This document shows, one piece after another, positions 36,444-44,281 of a stretch of DNA of 64,000 nucleotides; within the stretch, counting starts at the first letter, position 1, and every line of letters begins with the position of its first letter. Origin of the DNA: Acidobacteriota bacterium (GTDB lineage Bacteria; Acidobacteriota; Blastocatellia; Pyrinomonadales; Pyrinomonadaceae). The stretch is from the NCBI GenBank assembly GCA_016713675.1, contig JADJOS010000001.1, forward strand, positions 248,001 to 312,000, given 5' to 3'. The notes below the pieces were generated by a model that did not search any database, was not told the DNA's origin, and was given only the letters and a program-made list of their open reading frames with translations. Both the position numbers and the translations under genes were made by a program.

Positions 36444-37673
36444 ATGACCCCTACTGCAACAACCGAAAGACTTATGTGCCTGCCATCGGATCAGGATTCG
36501 ACCGGACGGACCTTTGGCGAAGAGGAAATTCGCTATGTGACCGAGGCACTAAATAGCGGCACGCTGACAACCACGAAAGGCAAATTCGGCAAGATGCTCG
36601 AACAGGCTTTTGCTGAAAAGCTCGGCGCAAAATATGCGTACGCCTGCACATCCGGCTCAGCTGCCATACATATCGCGGTCGCGACCGTTAACCCGAATCC
36701 CGGCGACGAGATCATTACGACATCGATAACAGATATGGGGGCATTGACGCCGCTGATGTACCGCGGCGTGGTACCGGTATTTGCTGAGGTTGACCCGAAA
36801 ACGCTCAACGTCACAGCGGAAACGATCGCAGCCAAGATCAGCGATCGCACTAAGGCGATCATCGTCACACACCTCTTCGGCAATCCGTGTGTAATGGATC
36901 CGATCATGGCACTCGCGAAAGAGCACAATCTGCCCGTCATCGAAGATTCGGCACAGACATTCCTGGCAAAATGTGGAGATAAATATGCGGGAACAATAGG
37001 CGACATAGGCTGTTTTTCGCTCCAACAGGGCAAGCACATGACCACCGGCGAAGGCGGCATGGTCGTCACAAACGACGAAAAGATCGCCCGGCATATGTTC
37101 CTGTACATCAATAAGGCCTGGGGCTACGGCGATGCGAACGCAGATCACTATTTCATGGCCTTGAACTACCGCGTTAGCGAACTTCAGGCGGCCGTCGCTC
37201 TCGGACAGCTCGAAAAGCTCGATGATTGTGTATCTAACCGGCAGAAAACGGCGGCGATGTTCGAAGAACTGCTGAAAGGCATCGACGGCATCGAAGCACC
37301 TGTGATCGAAGCCAATGCGACACACGTTTACTGGAAATACTGTCTCACGGTCGATGACTCGGTAATCGAAGGCGGTTCGCCCGCACTCGCGGTTCTTCTG
37401 AAAGAAAAGAACATCTTTTCGGCTCCGCGCTATATCGTCAAACCGGCGTTCATGTGCCAGGTCTTCCAGGAAAAGAACACTCTCGGCGACAGCCAGTTCC
37501 CGTTCAACCTCGCCCGAGAAGGTGCGGTCGATTACGAAATGGCAAATTATCCACTGACCGCGAAGGCTCTACACGACGTTCTCGTCCTGCCGTGGAACGA
37601 AAAATACACCGAGGAACACGTCCGCTACATTGCTGACAACGTACGAATTGCCGCCTCGAAATTGAGAAAGTAA
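36444..37673 (+). CDS. DegT/DnrJ/EryC1/StrS-family PLP aminotransferase
   Basis: A 409-residue sugar aminotransferase. The ATG at 36444 (MTPTATTERL) is preferred over an in-frame codon at 36315, because the conserved region begins at GRTFGEEEIRYVTEAL. Family blocks are LTTTKGKFGKMLEQAF, ACTSGSAAIHIAVATV (PLP phosphate site), VPVFAEVDPKTLNV, PVIEDSAQ (Asp stacking on PLP) and FSLQQGKHMTTGEGG, in which the Lys forms the PLP aldimine. This last form resembles the inositol/AHBA (StsC-like) branch more than the WbpE branch. The enzyme transfers an amino group from glutamate or glutamine to a keto-sugar or keto-cyclitol in polysaccharide or nucleotide-sugar synthesis. The exact substrate is unknown. 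Confidence 0.88.
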   Translation: MTPTATTERLMCLPSDQDSTGRTFGEEEIRYVTEALNSGTLTTTKGKFGKMLEQAFAEKLGAKYAYACTSGSAAIHIAVATVNPNPGDEIITTSITDMGALTPLMYRGVVPVFAEVDPKTLNVTAETIAAKISDRTKAIIVTHLFGNPCVMDPIMALAKEHNLPVIEDSAQTFLAKCGDKYAGTIGDIGCFSLQQGKHMTTGEGGMVVTNDEKIARHMFLYINKAWGYGDANADHYFMALNYRVSELQAAVALGQLEKLDDCVSNRQKTAAMFEELLKGIDGIEAPVIEANATHVYWKYCLTVDDSVIEGGSPALAVLLKEKNIFSAPRYIVKPAFMCQVFQEKNTLGDSQFPFNLAREGAVDYEMANYPLTAKALHDVLVLPWNEKYTEEHVRYIADNVRIAASKLRK

Positions 37674-37734
37674 ATTAACAGGATATGCAGGATGAAAAAT
37701 AAATCCTTTATATCCTGTCCATCCTGTTTGAAAC
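37674..37734. repeat. Palindromic word repeat, CAGGAT family (element 9)
   Basis: A compact copy: the left arm AACAGGATATGCAGGAT (37677-37693) and the right arm ATATCCTGTCCATCCTGTT (37710-37728). It fills the spacer between the aminotransferase and the Gfo/Idh/MocA gene. Confidence 0.8.
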
Positions 37735-37745
37735 CAACTTAATAT

Positions 37746-38744
37746 ATGAAGAAATTAAAATTTGGACTAGTCGGAGCCGGTGGTATCGCACAGGCGTATG
37801 CTCAGGCATTTAATGAGAGCGAATGTTGTGATCTCGTCGCCGTTGCCGACGTTCGCGAAGCCGCTGCGAACGCCTTGGCAGAGATCGTTTGCGGAACTGC
37901 CTTTGGCGACTATCAAGAGCTCGCCGATCTCGAACTCGATGCGATGATCGTCGCAACGCCGCCGAGCACACATCCCGAGATCGCATGTTTCTTTATGGAA
38001 CGCGGTATCGCGGTGTTGTGTGAAAAACCCCTGTGCTTGAGCGTTGCCGAGGCTGAAAGGATGATCGTCACTGCGGCCCTGAACGACGTTCAATTTACCA
38101 TGGCGTCGAAATTTCGCTACTGCGAAGACGTGATCAAGGCAAAAGGTATTCTCGCCTCGGGTATGCTTGGCGAGGTTCTGCAGTTTGAAAATTCCTTCAC
38201 GGCAAAGGTAGATATGTCGCAGCGTTGGAATTCAAATGCGGAGTTTTCTGGCGGCGGCGTGCTGATCGACAACGGAACGCATTCGGTCGATATCATCCGG
38301 TATTTCATGGGCGGAATCGATTCGGTCCTGGTCGTTGATGCCGGCGGCACGCAGGGCCTCTCGGTCGATGAGAACGTCAAGATGTTTGCCAAAACAAATG
38401 GGAATGTCACTGCGAGCGTCGATCTGACTTGGGGTATCAACAAAGAGCTGCCATATTTCATCAGCATTTACGGCACCAGCGGCACACTCCATATTGGATG
38501 GCGCGAATCAAAGTACAAGACCAACTCAAGCCCGGATTGGACCGTTTTCGGCAGCGGATATGACAAGGTCGCTTCGTTCAAGGGCAAGGTCGAGAACTTC
38601 AGCAAAGCCCTGCTCGGCAAAGAAGAACTATACATCAAACCCGAAGACGCTCTCGCATCCGTCCGCGTGATCGAGGCCGCGTACAAATCACTCAACCAAA
38701 ACCTCTGGCAACCGGTGGTTGAAAAAACTCTGGCAGCAAATTAA
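37746..38744 (+). CDS. Gfo/Idh/MocA-family NAD(P)-dependent oxidoreductase
   Basis: A 332-residue dehydrogenase. The N-terminal Rossmann domain shows GLVGAGGIAQAYAQAF and VAVADVREAAANALA, then the family signature CEKPLCLSVAEAERM with the catalytic Lys (EKP motif). The C-terminal alpha/beta domain contains FSGGGVLIDNGTHSVDIIRYFMGG, where the DxGxHxxD/H pattern carries the substrate-binding residues. Members oxidise or reduce sugar or cyclitol hydroxyls. Between the aminotransferase and a WlbB-type acetyltransferase it could be a WbpB-like UDP-GlcNAcA 3-dehydrogenase or an inositol-type dehydrogenase. The StsC-like aminotransferase motif keeps the second option open. Confidence 0.88.
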   Translation: MKKLKFGLVGAGGIAQAYAQAFNESECCDLVAVADVREAAANALAEIVCGTAFGDYQELADLELDAMIVATPPSTHPEIACFFMERGIAVLCEKPLCLSVAEAERMIVTAALNDVQFTMASKFRYCEDVIKAKGILASGMLGEVLQFENSFTAKVDMSQRWNSNAEFSGGGVLIDNGTHSVDIIRYFMGGIDSVLVVDAGGTQGLSVDENVKMFAKTNGNVTASVDLTWGINKELPYFISIYGTSGTLHIGWRESKYKTNSSPDWTVFGSGYDKVASFKGKVENFSKALLGKEELYIKPEDALASVRVIEAAYKSLNQNLWQPVVEKTLAAN

Positions 38745-38748
38745 CTAC

Positions 38749-38804
38749 TTAGAAACATAGGGCACATAGAATAAGCCTAAGTGTCCTATGTTTCTCTGTG
38801 GTAA
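38749..38804. repeat. Palindromic word repeat, CATAG family (element 10)
   Basis: The left arm AGAAACATAGGGCACATAGA (38751-38770) pairs with the right arm GTGTCCTATGTTTCT. It sits between the dehydrogenase stop and the acetyltransferase start. It belongs to the same word family as element 13. Confidence 0.75.
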
Positions 38805-38813
38805 AGATCTCTT

Positions 38814-39470
38814 ATGGCACGTATACATCCGACAGCAATAATCGAAGACGGCGTCACGTTTGGCAAAGGTACAAGCGTTTGGGACAACGCACACATCCGT
38901 CACGGTGCGAGCCTAGGCGACGAATACATCGTCGGCGAAAAGTCATACATTGCCTACGACGTTAAGATCGGCAACCGCGTAAAGATCAATGCTATGGTCT
39001 ATATCTGTGCCGCGGTAACGATCGAAGACGGCGTGATGATATCGGCCTCGACGACCTTTACCAACGACCGCTTCCCACGTGCGACATTTCCCGATCTCAA
39101 ATCGCTCCGCCCAAGCGAACCCGACGAACACACTCTGCCTACACTCGTCCGCGAAGGCTCGACCATCGGAGCGGGGTGCATTATCGGCAACGACCTCGAA
39201 ATAGGCCGCTGGGCAATGGTCGGGATGGGGTCGGTAGTCACCAAGTCAGTCCCTGATTTTCATCTTGTCCTTGGGTCGCCGGCACGATCCGTCGGGGCAG
39301 TCTGCAAATGCGGGCTGCTGTTCCATAAATTCGCGGACGGCAACAATGGCGAGTTTGCATGCGAATGCGGACTCGACTATTCGATCAGCGACTCTTTCGT
39401 CGCTGAGAAGAATGTAATCGCAGAGTCGCCGAAGATGGCAGAGACAGAGACCGAATTGGCTTTTCCTTAA
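38814..39470 (+). CDS. Left-handed beta-helix N-acetyltransferase (WbpD/WlbB-like)
   Basis: A 218-residue hexapeptide-repeat acyltransferase. The N-terminal HPTAIIEDGVTFGKGT and the repeated [LIV]-G-x4 units (GASLGDEYIVGEKSYI, IGAGCIIGNDLEIGRWAMV) form the beta-helix. The block NDRFPRATFPDLKSLRPS is a family loop of UDP-2-acetamido-3-amino-glucuronate N-acetyltransferases (WbpD/WlbB). An unusual C-terminal extension has CKCG and CECG pairs that could form a small zinc ribbon. The product is probably a 3-acetamido sugar on a UDP carrier. The last 16 codons overlap a palindromic word repeat (39419-39502), so its extreme C-terminus may be repeat-derived. Confidence 0.85.
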   Translation: MARIHPTAIIEDGVTFGKGTSVWDNAHIRHGASLGDEYIVGEKSYIAYDVKIGNRVKINAMVYICAAVTIEDGVMISASTTFTNDRFPRATFPDLKSLRPSEPDEHTLPTLVREGSTIGAGCIIGNDLEIGRWAMVGMGSVVTKSVPDFHLVLGSPARSVGAVCKCGLLFHKFADGNNGEFACECGLDYSISDSFVAEKNVIAESPKMAETETELAFP

Positions 39471-39502
39471 CTCTGCGTCCGCAGCGTTCTCTGCGTTTAA
39501 TT
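39419..39502. repeat. Palindromic word repeat, GCAGAG family, overlapping a gene end (element 11)
   Basis: The left arm (39421-39450) carries CGCAGAG and GGCAGAGA words inside the acetyltransferase coding region. The right arm (39470-39496) carries CTCTGCG, CGCAGCG and CTCTGCG in inverse orientation just after the stop codon. The element has therefore entered the 3' end of a gene. Confidence 0.68.
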
Positions 39503-39507
39503 TCTCT

Positions 39508-40986
39508 ATGACCCAAAACATCGCTATCGTCGGTTCCGGTTTTCTTGGTTTAACGCTTGCATTGCGCCTTGCGGAACGTGGCGATACCGTGACGTTGCTC
39601 GAATCGGCCGGTGAGATCGGCGGCCTGGCATCGGCATGGGAGATCGGCGATGTCACTTGGGACAGGCATTATCACGTCACGCTCGCATCTGATGCGAACA
39701 CGCGAAAGATCGTTGAGGAACTCGGACTTGGAAACGATTTCAATTGGGTCGAAACAAAGACCGGATTCTACACTGACGGCGAACTCGTTTCGATGTCCGA
39801 CACTATGGAATTTCTGCGGTTTCCACCGCTTGGTCTCATTAGCAAACTTCGGCTCGGAGCAACGATATTTTTCGCATCACGCTTAAGGGATTGGAAAGCA
39901 CTCGAAAAGATCCCGGTCGAGAACTGGCTGACCAAGCTCTCAGGCAAGAGGACGTTCGAAAAGATATGGAAGCCGTTGCTCAAAGCCAAGCTCGGCGAGG
40001 CATACAAAGACGTGTCTGCTGCGTTTATTTGGGCGACGATCCAGCGGATGTACGCAGCCCGCAACTCGGGGCTCAAAAAAGAAATGTTCGGCTACGTCCG
40101 CGGCGGCTATGCACGGGTGCTTGAGCGTTTCGGCGAAGTTTTGACGGAAAAAGGCGTCGAGATCAGGCTCAATTCCAAGGTCGAAGAGGTCGAAAAACTC
40201 TCAAACGGCCGGTTACAGGTCCATACGGCGGCGACCCGAAGGCGGACTGACAAGAAAGGGCGTTTGTACCCGCAGAAGGCCAAATACGCCCGTGTTCTGC
40301 CAGCGGTCGCTGTCTCGGGTTTCTCGAGCGGATTCTTGTCCGAACCTGCATTACCCGCCTCTCGGCGAATGCAGGGGGAGGCAAACACATTCGACAAGGT
40401 GATACTGACTTGCCCGTCAAATGTCGCAGCGAAAATGGTTCCGCAATTGTCGGTGAATGAAAAGCAGGACCTGGAAAATATTCGATATCAGGGTATCGTC
40501 TGCGCATCGGTACTGATGAAATGCTCGCTATCCAAATATTACGTCACAAACATCACCGACGAAGCTCCGTTCACGGGCGTGATCGAGATGTCCGCACTCG
40601 TTGATAAAAAAGAATTTGGCCGCAATGCCCTTATCTATCTGCCAAAATATGTCGCGTCCGACGATGAGCTTTTTGATAAGTCGGACGAGGATATCGAAAG
40701 ATCATTCCTCGCCGGCCTCGAACAAATGTACGTGCATTTCCGACGGAAGGACGTGCTGGCGTTCAAGGTATCGCGTGTTCGGCAGGTGTTTCCGCTGCCG
40801 GTCCTAAATTATTCCGAATCGCTCCCGCCTGCAAAAACGTCGATCGACGGCCTGTATGTCATCAATTCGTCGCACATCGTCAACGGCACGCTGAACGTCA
40901 ACGAAACGATCGCGTTGGCAGAGAATTTTCGTGGGGAGATAGAGGCAGAAACACGACCGGTAGGGAGTGTGCTTCATCAACGTTGA
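39508..40986 (+). CDS. FAD-dependent oxidoreductase with an apparent in-frame insertion
   Basis: A 492-residue protein of the amine oxidase/protoporphyrinogen oxidase-like superfamily. The FAD site is the N-terminal IAIVGSGFLGLTLALRLAERG followed by EIGGLASAW. The C-terminal flavin motif is the INSSHIVNGTLNVNETIALAE block. Its central part (FEKIWKPLLKAKLG, RGGYARVLERFGEVL) matches proteins found in polysaccharide clusters that act like UDP-galactopyranose mutases or carotenoid oxidases. Between LQVHTA and NTFDKVIL is a basic, Pro-rich stretch of about 54 codons (about 40225-40386) that does not fit the fold, contains inverted repeats and makes the protein about 50 residues longer than usual. 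Its 3' end lies in a repeat. The substrate is unknown. Confidence 0.8.
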   Translation: MTQNIAIVGSGFLGLTLALRLAERGDTVTLLESAGEIGGLASAWEIGDVTWDRHYHVTLASDANTRKIVEELGLGNDFNWVETKTGFYTDGELVSMSDTMEFLRFPPLGLISKLRLGATIFFASRLRDWKALEKIPVENWLTKLSGKRTFEKIWKPLLKAKLGEAYKDVSAAFIWATIQRMYAARNSGLKKEMFGYVRGGYARVLERFGEVLTEKGVEIRLNSKVEEVEKLSNGRLQVHTAATRRRTDKKGRLYPQKAKYARVLPAVAVSGFSSGFLSEPALPASRRMQGEANTFDKVILTCPSNVAAKMVPQLSVNEKQDLENIRYQGIVCASVLMKCSLSKYYVTNITDEAPFTGVIEMSALVDKKEFGRNALIYLPKYVASDDELFDKSDEDIERSFLAGLEQMYVHFRRKDVLAFKVSRVRQVFPLPVLNYSESLPPAKTSIDGLYVINSSHIVNGTLNVNETIALAENFRGEIEAETRPVGSVLHQR

Positions 40987-41035
40987 ATAAGTCCCCAGAG
41001 AAAGAAGGCACCCTTACTACCGTGCGGGCTTCTGC
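40943..41035 (+). repeat. Two-armed hairpin repeat, copy A
   Basis: The left arm around GACCGGTAGGGAGTGTGC (40954-40971) and the right arm GCACCCTTACTACCGTGC (41008-41025) are imperfect inverted repeats. The inner part, TTCATCAACGTTGAA, forms its own small stem. The left arm encodes the last codons of the FAD oxidoreductase gene. A second full copy in the opposite orientation is at 49442-49530. Confidence 0.82.
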
Positions 41036-41044
41036 ATCATATCT

Positions 41045-42013
41045 ATGAAACCGATAGCAAGCTTATCGCTCGACCTCGACAATAAATGGTCGTACATGAA
41101 AACGCACGGTGATGCCGAATGGGAATCGTTCCCGACGTATCTCGATGTGATCGTGCCGCGTGCTCTTGCGTTCCTGGCGGAGCGAAAGCTTGATATTACG
41201 TTCTTCGTCGTCGGCCAAGACGCGGCGCTAGAGAAAAATCGCGATGCGATCGCCTCGATCGCTTCTGCCGGGCACGAAATCGGAAATCACTCGTTCAATC
41301 ACGAACCGTGGCTGCATCTTTATTCGAAAATGGAGCTTTCCGAGGAATTTGAACGGACCGAGAATGCGATCTTTGACGTGACCGGCAAACGAACTGTCGG
41401 CTTTCGCGGCCCAGGTTATAGCCTCAGCCCAACGGTACTTGAGGTCATGGCAGAACGCGGCTATGAATATGATTGTTCGACGCTGCCGACCTATATCGCT
41501 CCGCTTGCGAGAGCATATTACTTTTTCAAATCGCCCGAGATGTCCGACGAGGAACGCGAGAAGCGTAAGAAATTGTTCGGCAAATTCTCCGACGGCTTTC
41601 GTAGTCTAAAACCCTATTCATGGCAAGTCGGTTCCGGCTCGATGATCGAGATCCCGGTCACGACGCTCCCGATATTCAAGACACCGATCCACGCAAGCTA
41701 TCTTTTATATCTCTCGACGTTTTCGAAGACGGCCGCTCGGTTTTATTGGAAATCGGCTCTTGCGATGTGCCGAATGACGGATGTTCAGCCGTCGATATTG
41801 CTTCATCCGCTCGACTTCCTGACTGGTGACGATGTACCGGAATTGAAGTTCTTCCCTGCGATGGGCATGCAGATCGAACAAAAGCTCTCGCTGATGGCCG
41901 AATTCATTGACGAATTTGCCGCCAGATTCTCGATCACCACGATGCGTGAACATGCCCAAAGTCTCGCAAACCAGCCGATAAAGGCTCTGGATTATGGAAA
42001 ACAACCGGCTTGA
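41045..42013 (+). CDS. Polysaccharide deacetylase (NodB homology domain)
   Basis: A 322-residue deacetylase with the metal triad intact: SLDLDNKWSYMK (the Asp pair at the N-terminus), then GHEIGNHSFNHEPW (H-S-F-N-H metal-binding motif). FRGPGYSLSPTVLEVM (catalytic arginine region) and ILLHPLDFLTGDD (LHP motif) follow. It removes N- or O-acetyl groups from sugars, most likely on a surface polysaccharide or lipid-linked intermediate. No signal peptide is obvious, so it may act in the cytoplasm on a precursor. It is the second deacetylase of the cluster and, unlike the first, keeps its zinc ligands. Its 3' end overlaps the methyltransferase start by 20 bases. Confidence 0.9.
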   Translation: MKPIASLSLDLDNKWSYMKTHGDAEWESFPTYLDVIVPRALAFLAERKLDITFFVVGQDAALEKNRDAIASIASAGHEIGNHSFNHEPWLHLYSKMELSEEFERTENAIFDVTGKRTVGFRGPGYSLSPTVLEVMAERGYEYDCSTLPTYIAPLARAYYFFKSPEMSDEEREKRKKLFGKFSDGFRSLKPYSWQVGSGSMIEIPVTTLPIFKTPIHASYLLYLSTFSKTAARFYWKSALAMCRMTDVQPSILLHPLDFLTGDDVPELKFFPAMGMQIEQKLSLMAEFIDEFAARFSITTMREHAQSLANQPIKALDYGKQPA

Positions 42014-42944
42014 ACTTACTCCGGCAATTTGCTGTCTCTGCGGTGCGGACGACGCCGAAGCGATCGGCGTCGGTTTTGACTATGAATACAAAACGACTGA
42101 CGACCGTTTTTCCGCCGTTCAATGCCGAAAGTGTTCGTTAGTTTACCTAGATCCGAGGCCGACGCTGGCCGATATGGAGACGATCTACCCGGCCGAATAT
42201 CATGCATGCGATTTTTCCAAGGAGGATTACGGCCTGGTACACAAGATCCGTTCGCGGCTCGAGGCACGCCGGTTGTTGGATTATTGCGGGCCTTTGCCGG
42301 ACGGAGCCCGGATCCTAGATGTAGGCTGTGGCGACGGTTTTCACTTGCGGCTGCTCCGCGAATTTGGGAACAAGACATGGGAACTTGAAGGCATCGATCT
42401 CGATCGACGCGCGATCGAGGCGGCCGAAAGTTCAGGGTTGAAAGTCCATTTCGGTAGTGTCGAATCGCTAGATCTCGATAACGGCAGTTACGATCTCATC
42501 TTCATGATCCAAACGATCGAGCACGTGGAGCGTCCAGATGAGATCATGTCTGCGATCTTTCGCCTGCTCAAAACGGGCGGCCGTTTGGTGATCGTTACCG
42601 ACAATACCGATTCCATCGATTTTGGCCTTTTTAAAAGCAGCTATTGGGGCGGCTATCATTTCCCGCGGCATTTATGTCTATTCAACAAAGTCTCGCTCAC
42701 AAGACTCGGAGAGAACGCCGGTTTTAGGGTCGCGAGTCTTACCACGCTCGTAAGCCCTGTTAACTGGGTCTATTCGATCCATAATGCACTCGTCGATAAG
42801 CGGGCTCCGAAATTTCTGATCGACCGCTTTACGCTTCGATCGGTCGTCTCGCTTTCGGCATTTACCCTTCTCGATATTGCTTTGCAAAAGGCAAAACGCG
42901 GGGCACTGCTCCTTGCGAATCTGCAGAAACCGCAAGCAAATTAA
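41994..42944 (+). CDS. SAM-dependent methyltransferase with N-terminal zinc finger
   Basis: A 316-residue protein. The first 50 residues carry a C-x2-C (CCLCGADD) and a C-x2-C (VQCRKCSLVY) pair, a putative zinc-binding module typical of methyltransferases in polysaccharide and natural-product clusters. The class I Rossmann core follows: RILDVGCGDGFHLRLL (SAM motif I), GIDLDRRAIEAAE, FMIQTIEHVERPDE and LKTGGRLVIVTDNTDS. Hydrophobic residues near the C-terminus (SVVSLSAFTLLDIALQ) could contact the membrane. It probably methylates a sugar or a lipid-linked glycan. The start overlaps the deacetylase stop, so the two are translationally coupled. Confidence 0.85.
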   Translation: MENNRLELTPAICCLCGADDAEAIGVGFDYEYKTTDDRFSAVQCRKCSLVYLDPRPTLADMETIYPAEYHACDFSKEDYGLVHKIRSRLEARRLLDYCGPLPDGARILDVGCGDGFHLRLLREFGNKTWELEGIDLDRRAIEAAESSGLKVHFGSVESLDLDNGSYDLIFMIQTIEHVERPDEIMSAIFRLLKTGGRLVIVTDNTDSIDFGLFKSSYWGGYHFPRHLCLFNKVSLTRLGENAGFRVASLTTLVSPVNWVYSIHNALVDKRAPKFLIDRFTLRSVVSLSAFTLLDIALQKAKRGALLLANLQKPQAN

Positions 42945-42948
42945 GATC

Positions 42949-44265
42949 ATGAACGAAGACACACGACCAATTGCCATTATCGGAGCCGGCCTCGCCGGAT
43001 TGACCGCCGCGAGGTACCTACACGACCGAGGTGTTCCATTCATCTTGTTCGAAGCCGGACAAAAGATCGCAGGCCTCGCCGCAAGTTTTAAGGACGACGA
43101 AGGGTTCAGTTATGATTTCGGTGCACATTTTGTCACGAACCGTTTGGCTGACGCGATCGGCGTTGGCGATGAATGTTTGACCGTTAAACACTATGGCGAG
43201 GTTGTTTATCTTGGGGGCAAATTGTATTCATATCCGTTCGGCCTCGTCAGGGTGCCTCGTATGACTATGAGTGCGATCAAGACAAAATTGTCCGGAAACG
43301 GCCACAAGCCATCATCCGCCGCAGAATGGTTCAGAAAGAACTACGGCCCTGCCTTGGCTGACGAGGTCGCTCTGCCGCTTATCGAGGCATGGTCGGGGGC
43401 AAAGGCAGACGATCTTTCAGCCGCCGTCGGCGAAAGCCTGCCGGGAAGTATCGCGAAAACGCTCTACCTGAAAGCCGCCAGCAAAGTAACCGGCCGTGCC
43501 GTTGCCTGCGGTTACAATCGGGAAAAGCCGGAATCTGCTGCCGTTTACCACGTCTATCCCGAGAAAGGCGTCTCGACACTCTGCGAGAAGCTTGCTGACG
43601 GACTCACGGACCACATAAGGCTCGATACACCAGTCGAGGAGATCATCGTCGAAAACGAAAGGGTTGTCGCTCTAATGGCCGGGGGCGAACGATACGATGT
43701 CTCAGCTGTGGTCAGTACGGCTCCCGCCAATATTCTGGCCAAGCTTGTGACCGGAACGAACGCCCTTGATGACTTCAGGTCATTTCGATATCGGCCGATG
43801 ATCTTCGTGAATATGAAGTTCGAAGGCCGTGGCCTATTGCCGGACACCGTTTTGTGGTTCCCTGAAAAGGAGTTTCCATTTTTCCGCCTTACCGAGGCAA
43901 CGCTTTCAATGCCCTGGCTCGCTCCGGAAGGAAAGACCATGATCACTGTCGATATTGGCTGCGAAAAGTGCGATGAGTTTTGGGAAATGCCCGAGGAAAA
44001 AATGATCGAGATGTGTCTCGAGAATCTTTCCCGCGTGGTTCCCGAGGCTCGAGGAAAGTTCCTCGGAGCCAAGATACTGAAAACGCCGATCGCCTATCCG
44101 GTTTACCTTAACGAATACGAAACGGCACGTAAGGCGTTTGAACGATCGACCAATATTGATAACCTCTTGTCGATCGGCCGAAACGGCGAATTCTCTCATA
44201 TCTTTATGGAAGATGTGTATTGGCGGACGCGAAAAAAGGTCGGAGCTCTGGTAGATTCGTTGTGA
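42949..44265 (+). CDS. FAD-dependent oxidoreductase (protoporphyrinogen oxidase/UDP-Gal mutase-like)
   Basis: A 438-residue flavoprotein. The start at 42949 (MNEDTRPIAI) lies four bases behind the methyltransferase stop. The dinucleotide motif IAIIGAGLAGLTAARYLHDRG and the second block KIAGLAASFKDDEGFSYDFGAHF are typical of the amine-oxidase superfamily. LSIGRNGEFSHIFMEDVYWRTRK near the end is the C-terminal flavin-contact segment. It lacks the unusual insertion of its paralogue at 39508. Two such flavoproteins in one polysaccharide cluster suggest either a sugar-ring mutase pair or modification of an isoprenoid carrier; sequence cannot distinguish these. Confidence 0.82.
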   Translation: MNEDTRPIAIIGAGLAGLTAARYLHDRGVPFILFEAGQKIAGLAASFKDDEGFSYDFGAHFVTNRLADAIGVGDECLTVKHYGEVVYLGGKLYSYPFGLVRVPRMTMSAIKTKLSGNGHKPSSAAEWFRKNYGPALADEVALPLIEAWSGAKADDLSAAVGESLPGSIAKTLYLKAASKVTGRAVACGYNREKPESAAVYHVYPEKGVSTLCEKLADGLTDHIRLDTPVEEIIVENERVVALMAGGERYDVSAVVSTAPANILAKLVTGTNALDDFRSFRYRPMIFVNMKFEGRGLLPDTVLWFPEKEFPFFRLTEATLSMPWLAPEGKTMITVDIGCEKCDEFWEMPEEKMIEMCLENLSRVVPEARGKFLGAKILKTPIAYPVYLNEYETARKAFERSTNIDNLLSIGRNGEFSHIFMEDVYWRTRKKVGALVDSL

Positions 44266-44281
44266 TCCGAGGCTTACGATA

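Noticed and set aside
42877..42948. An upstream in-frame start for the FAD oxidoreductase within the methyltransferase gene.
   Set aside because: The FAD motif begins directly after the ATG at 42949; the upstream codons translate the end of the previous gene.
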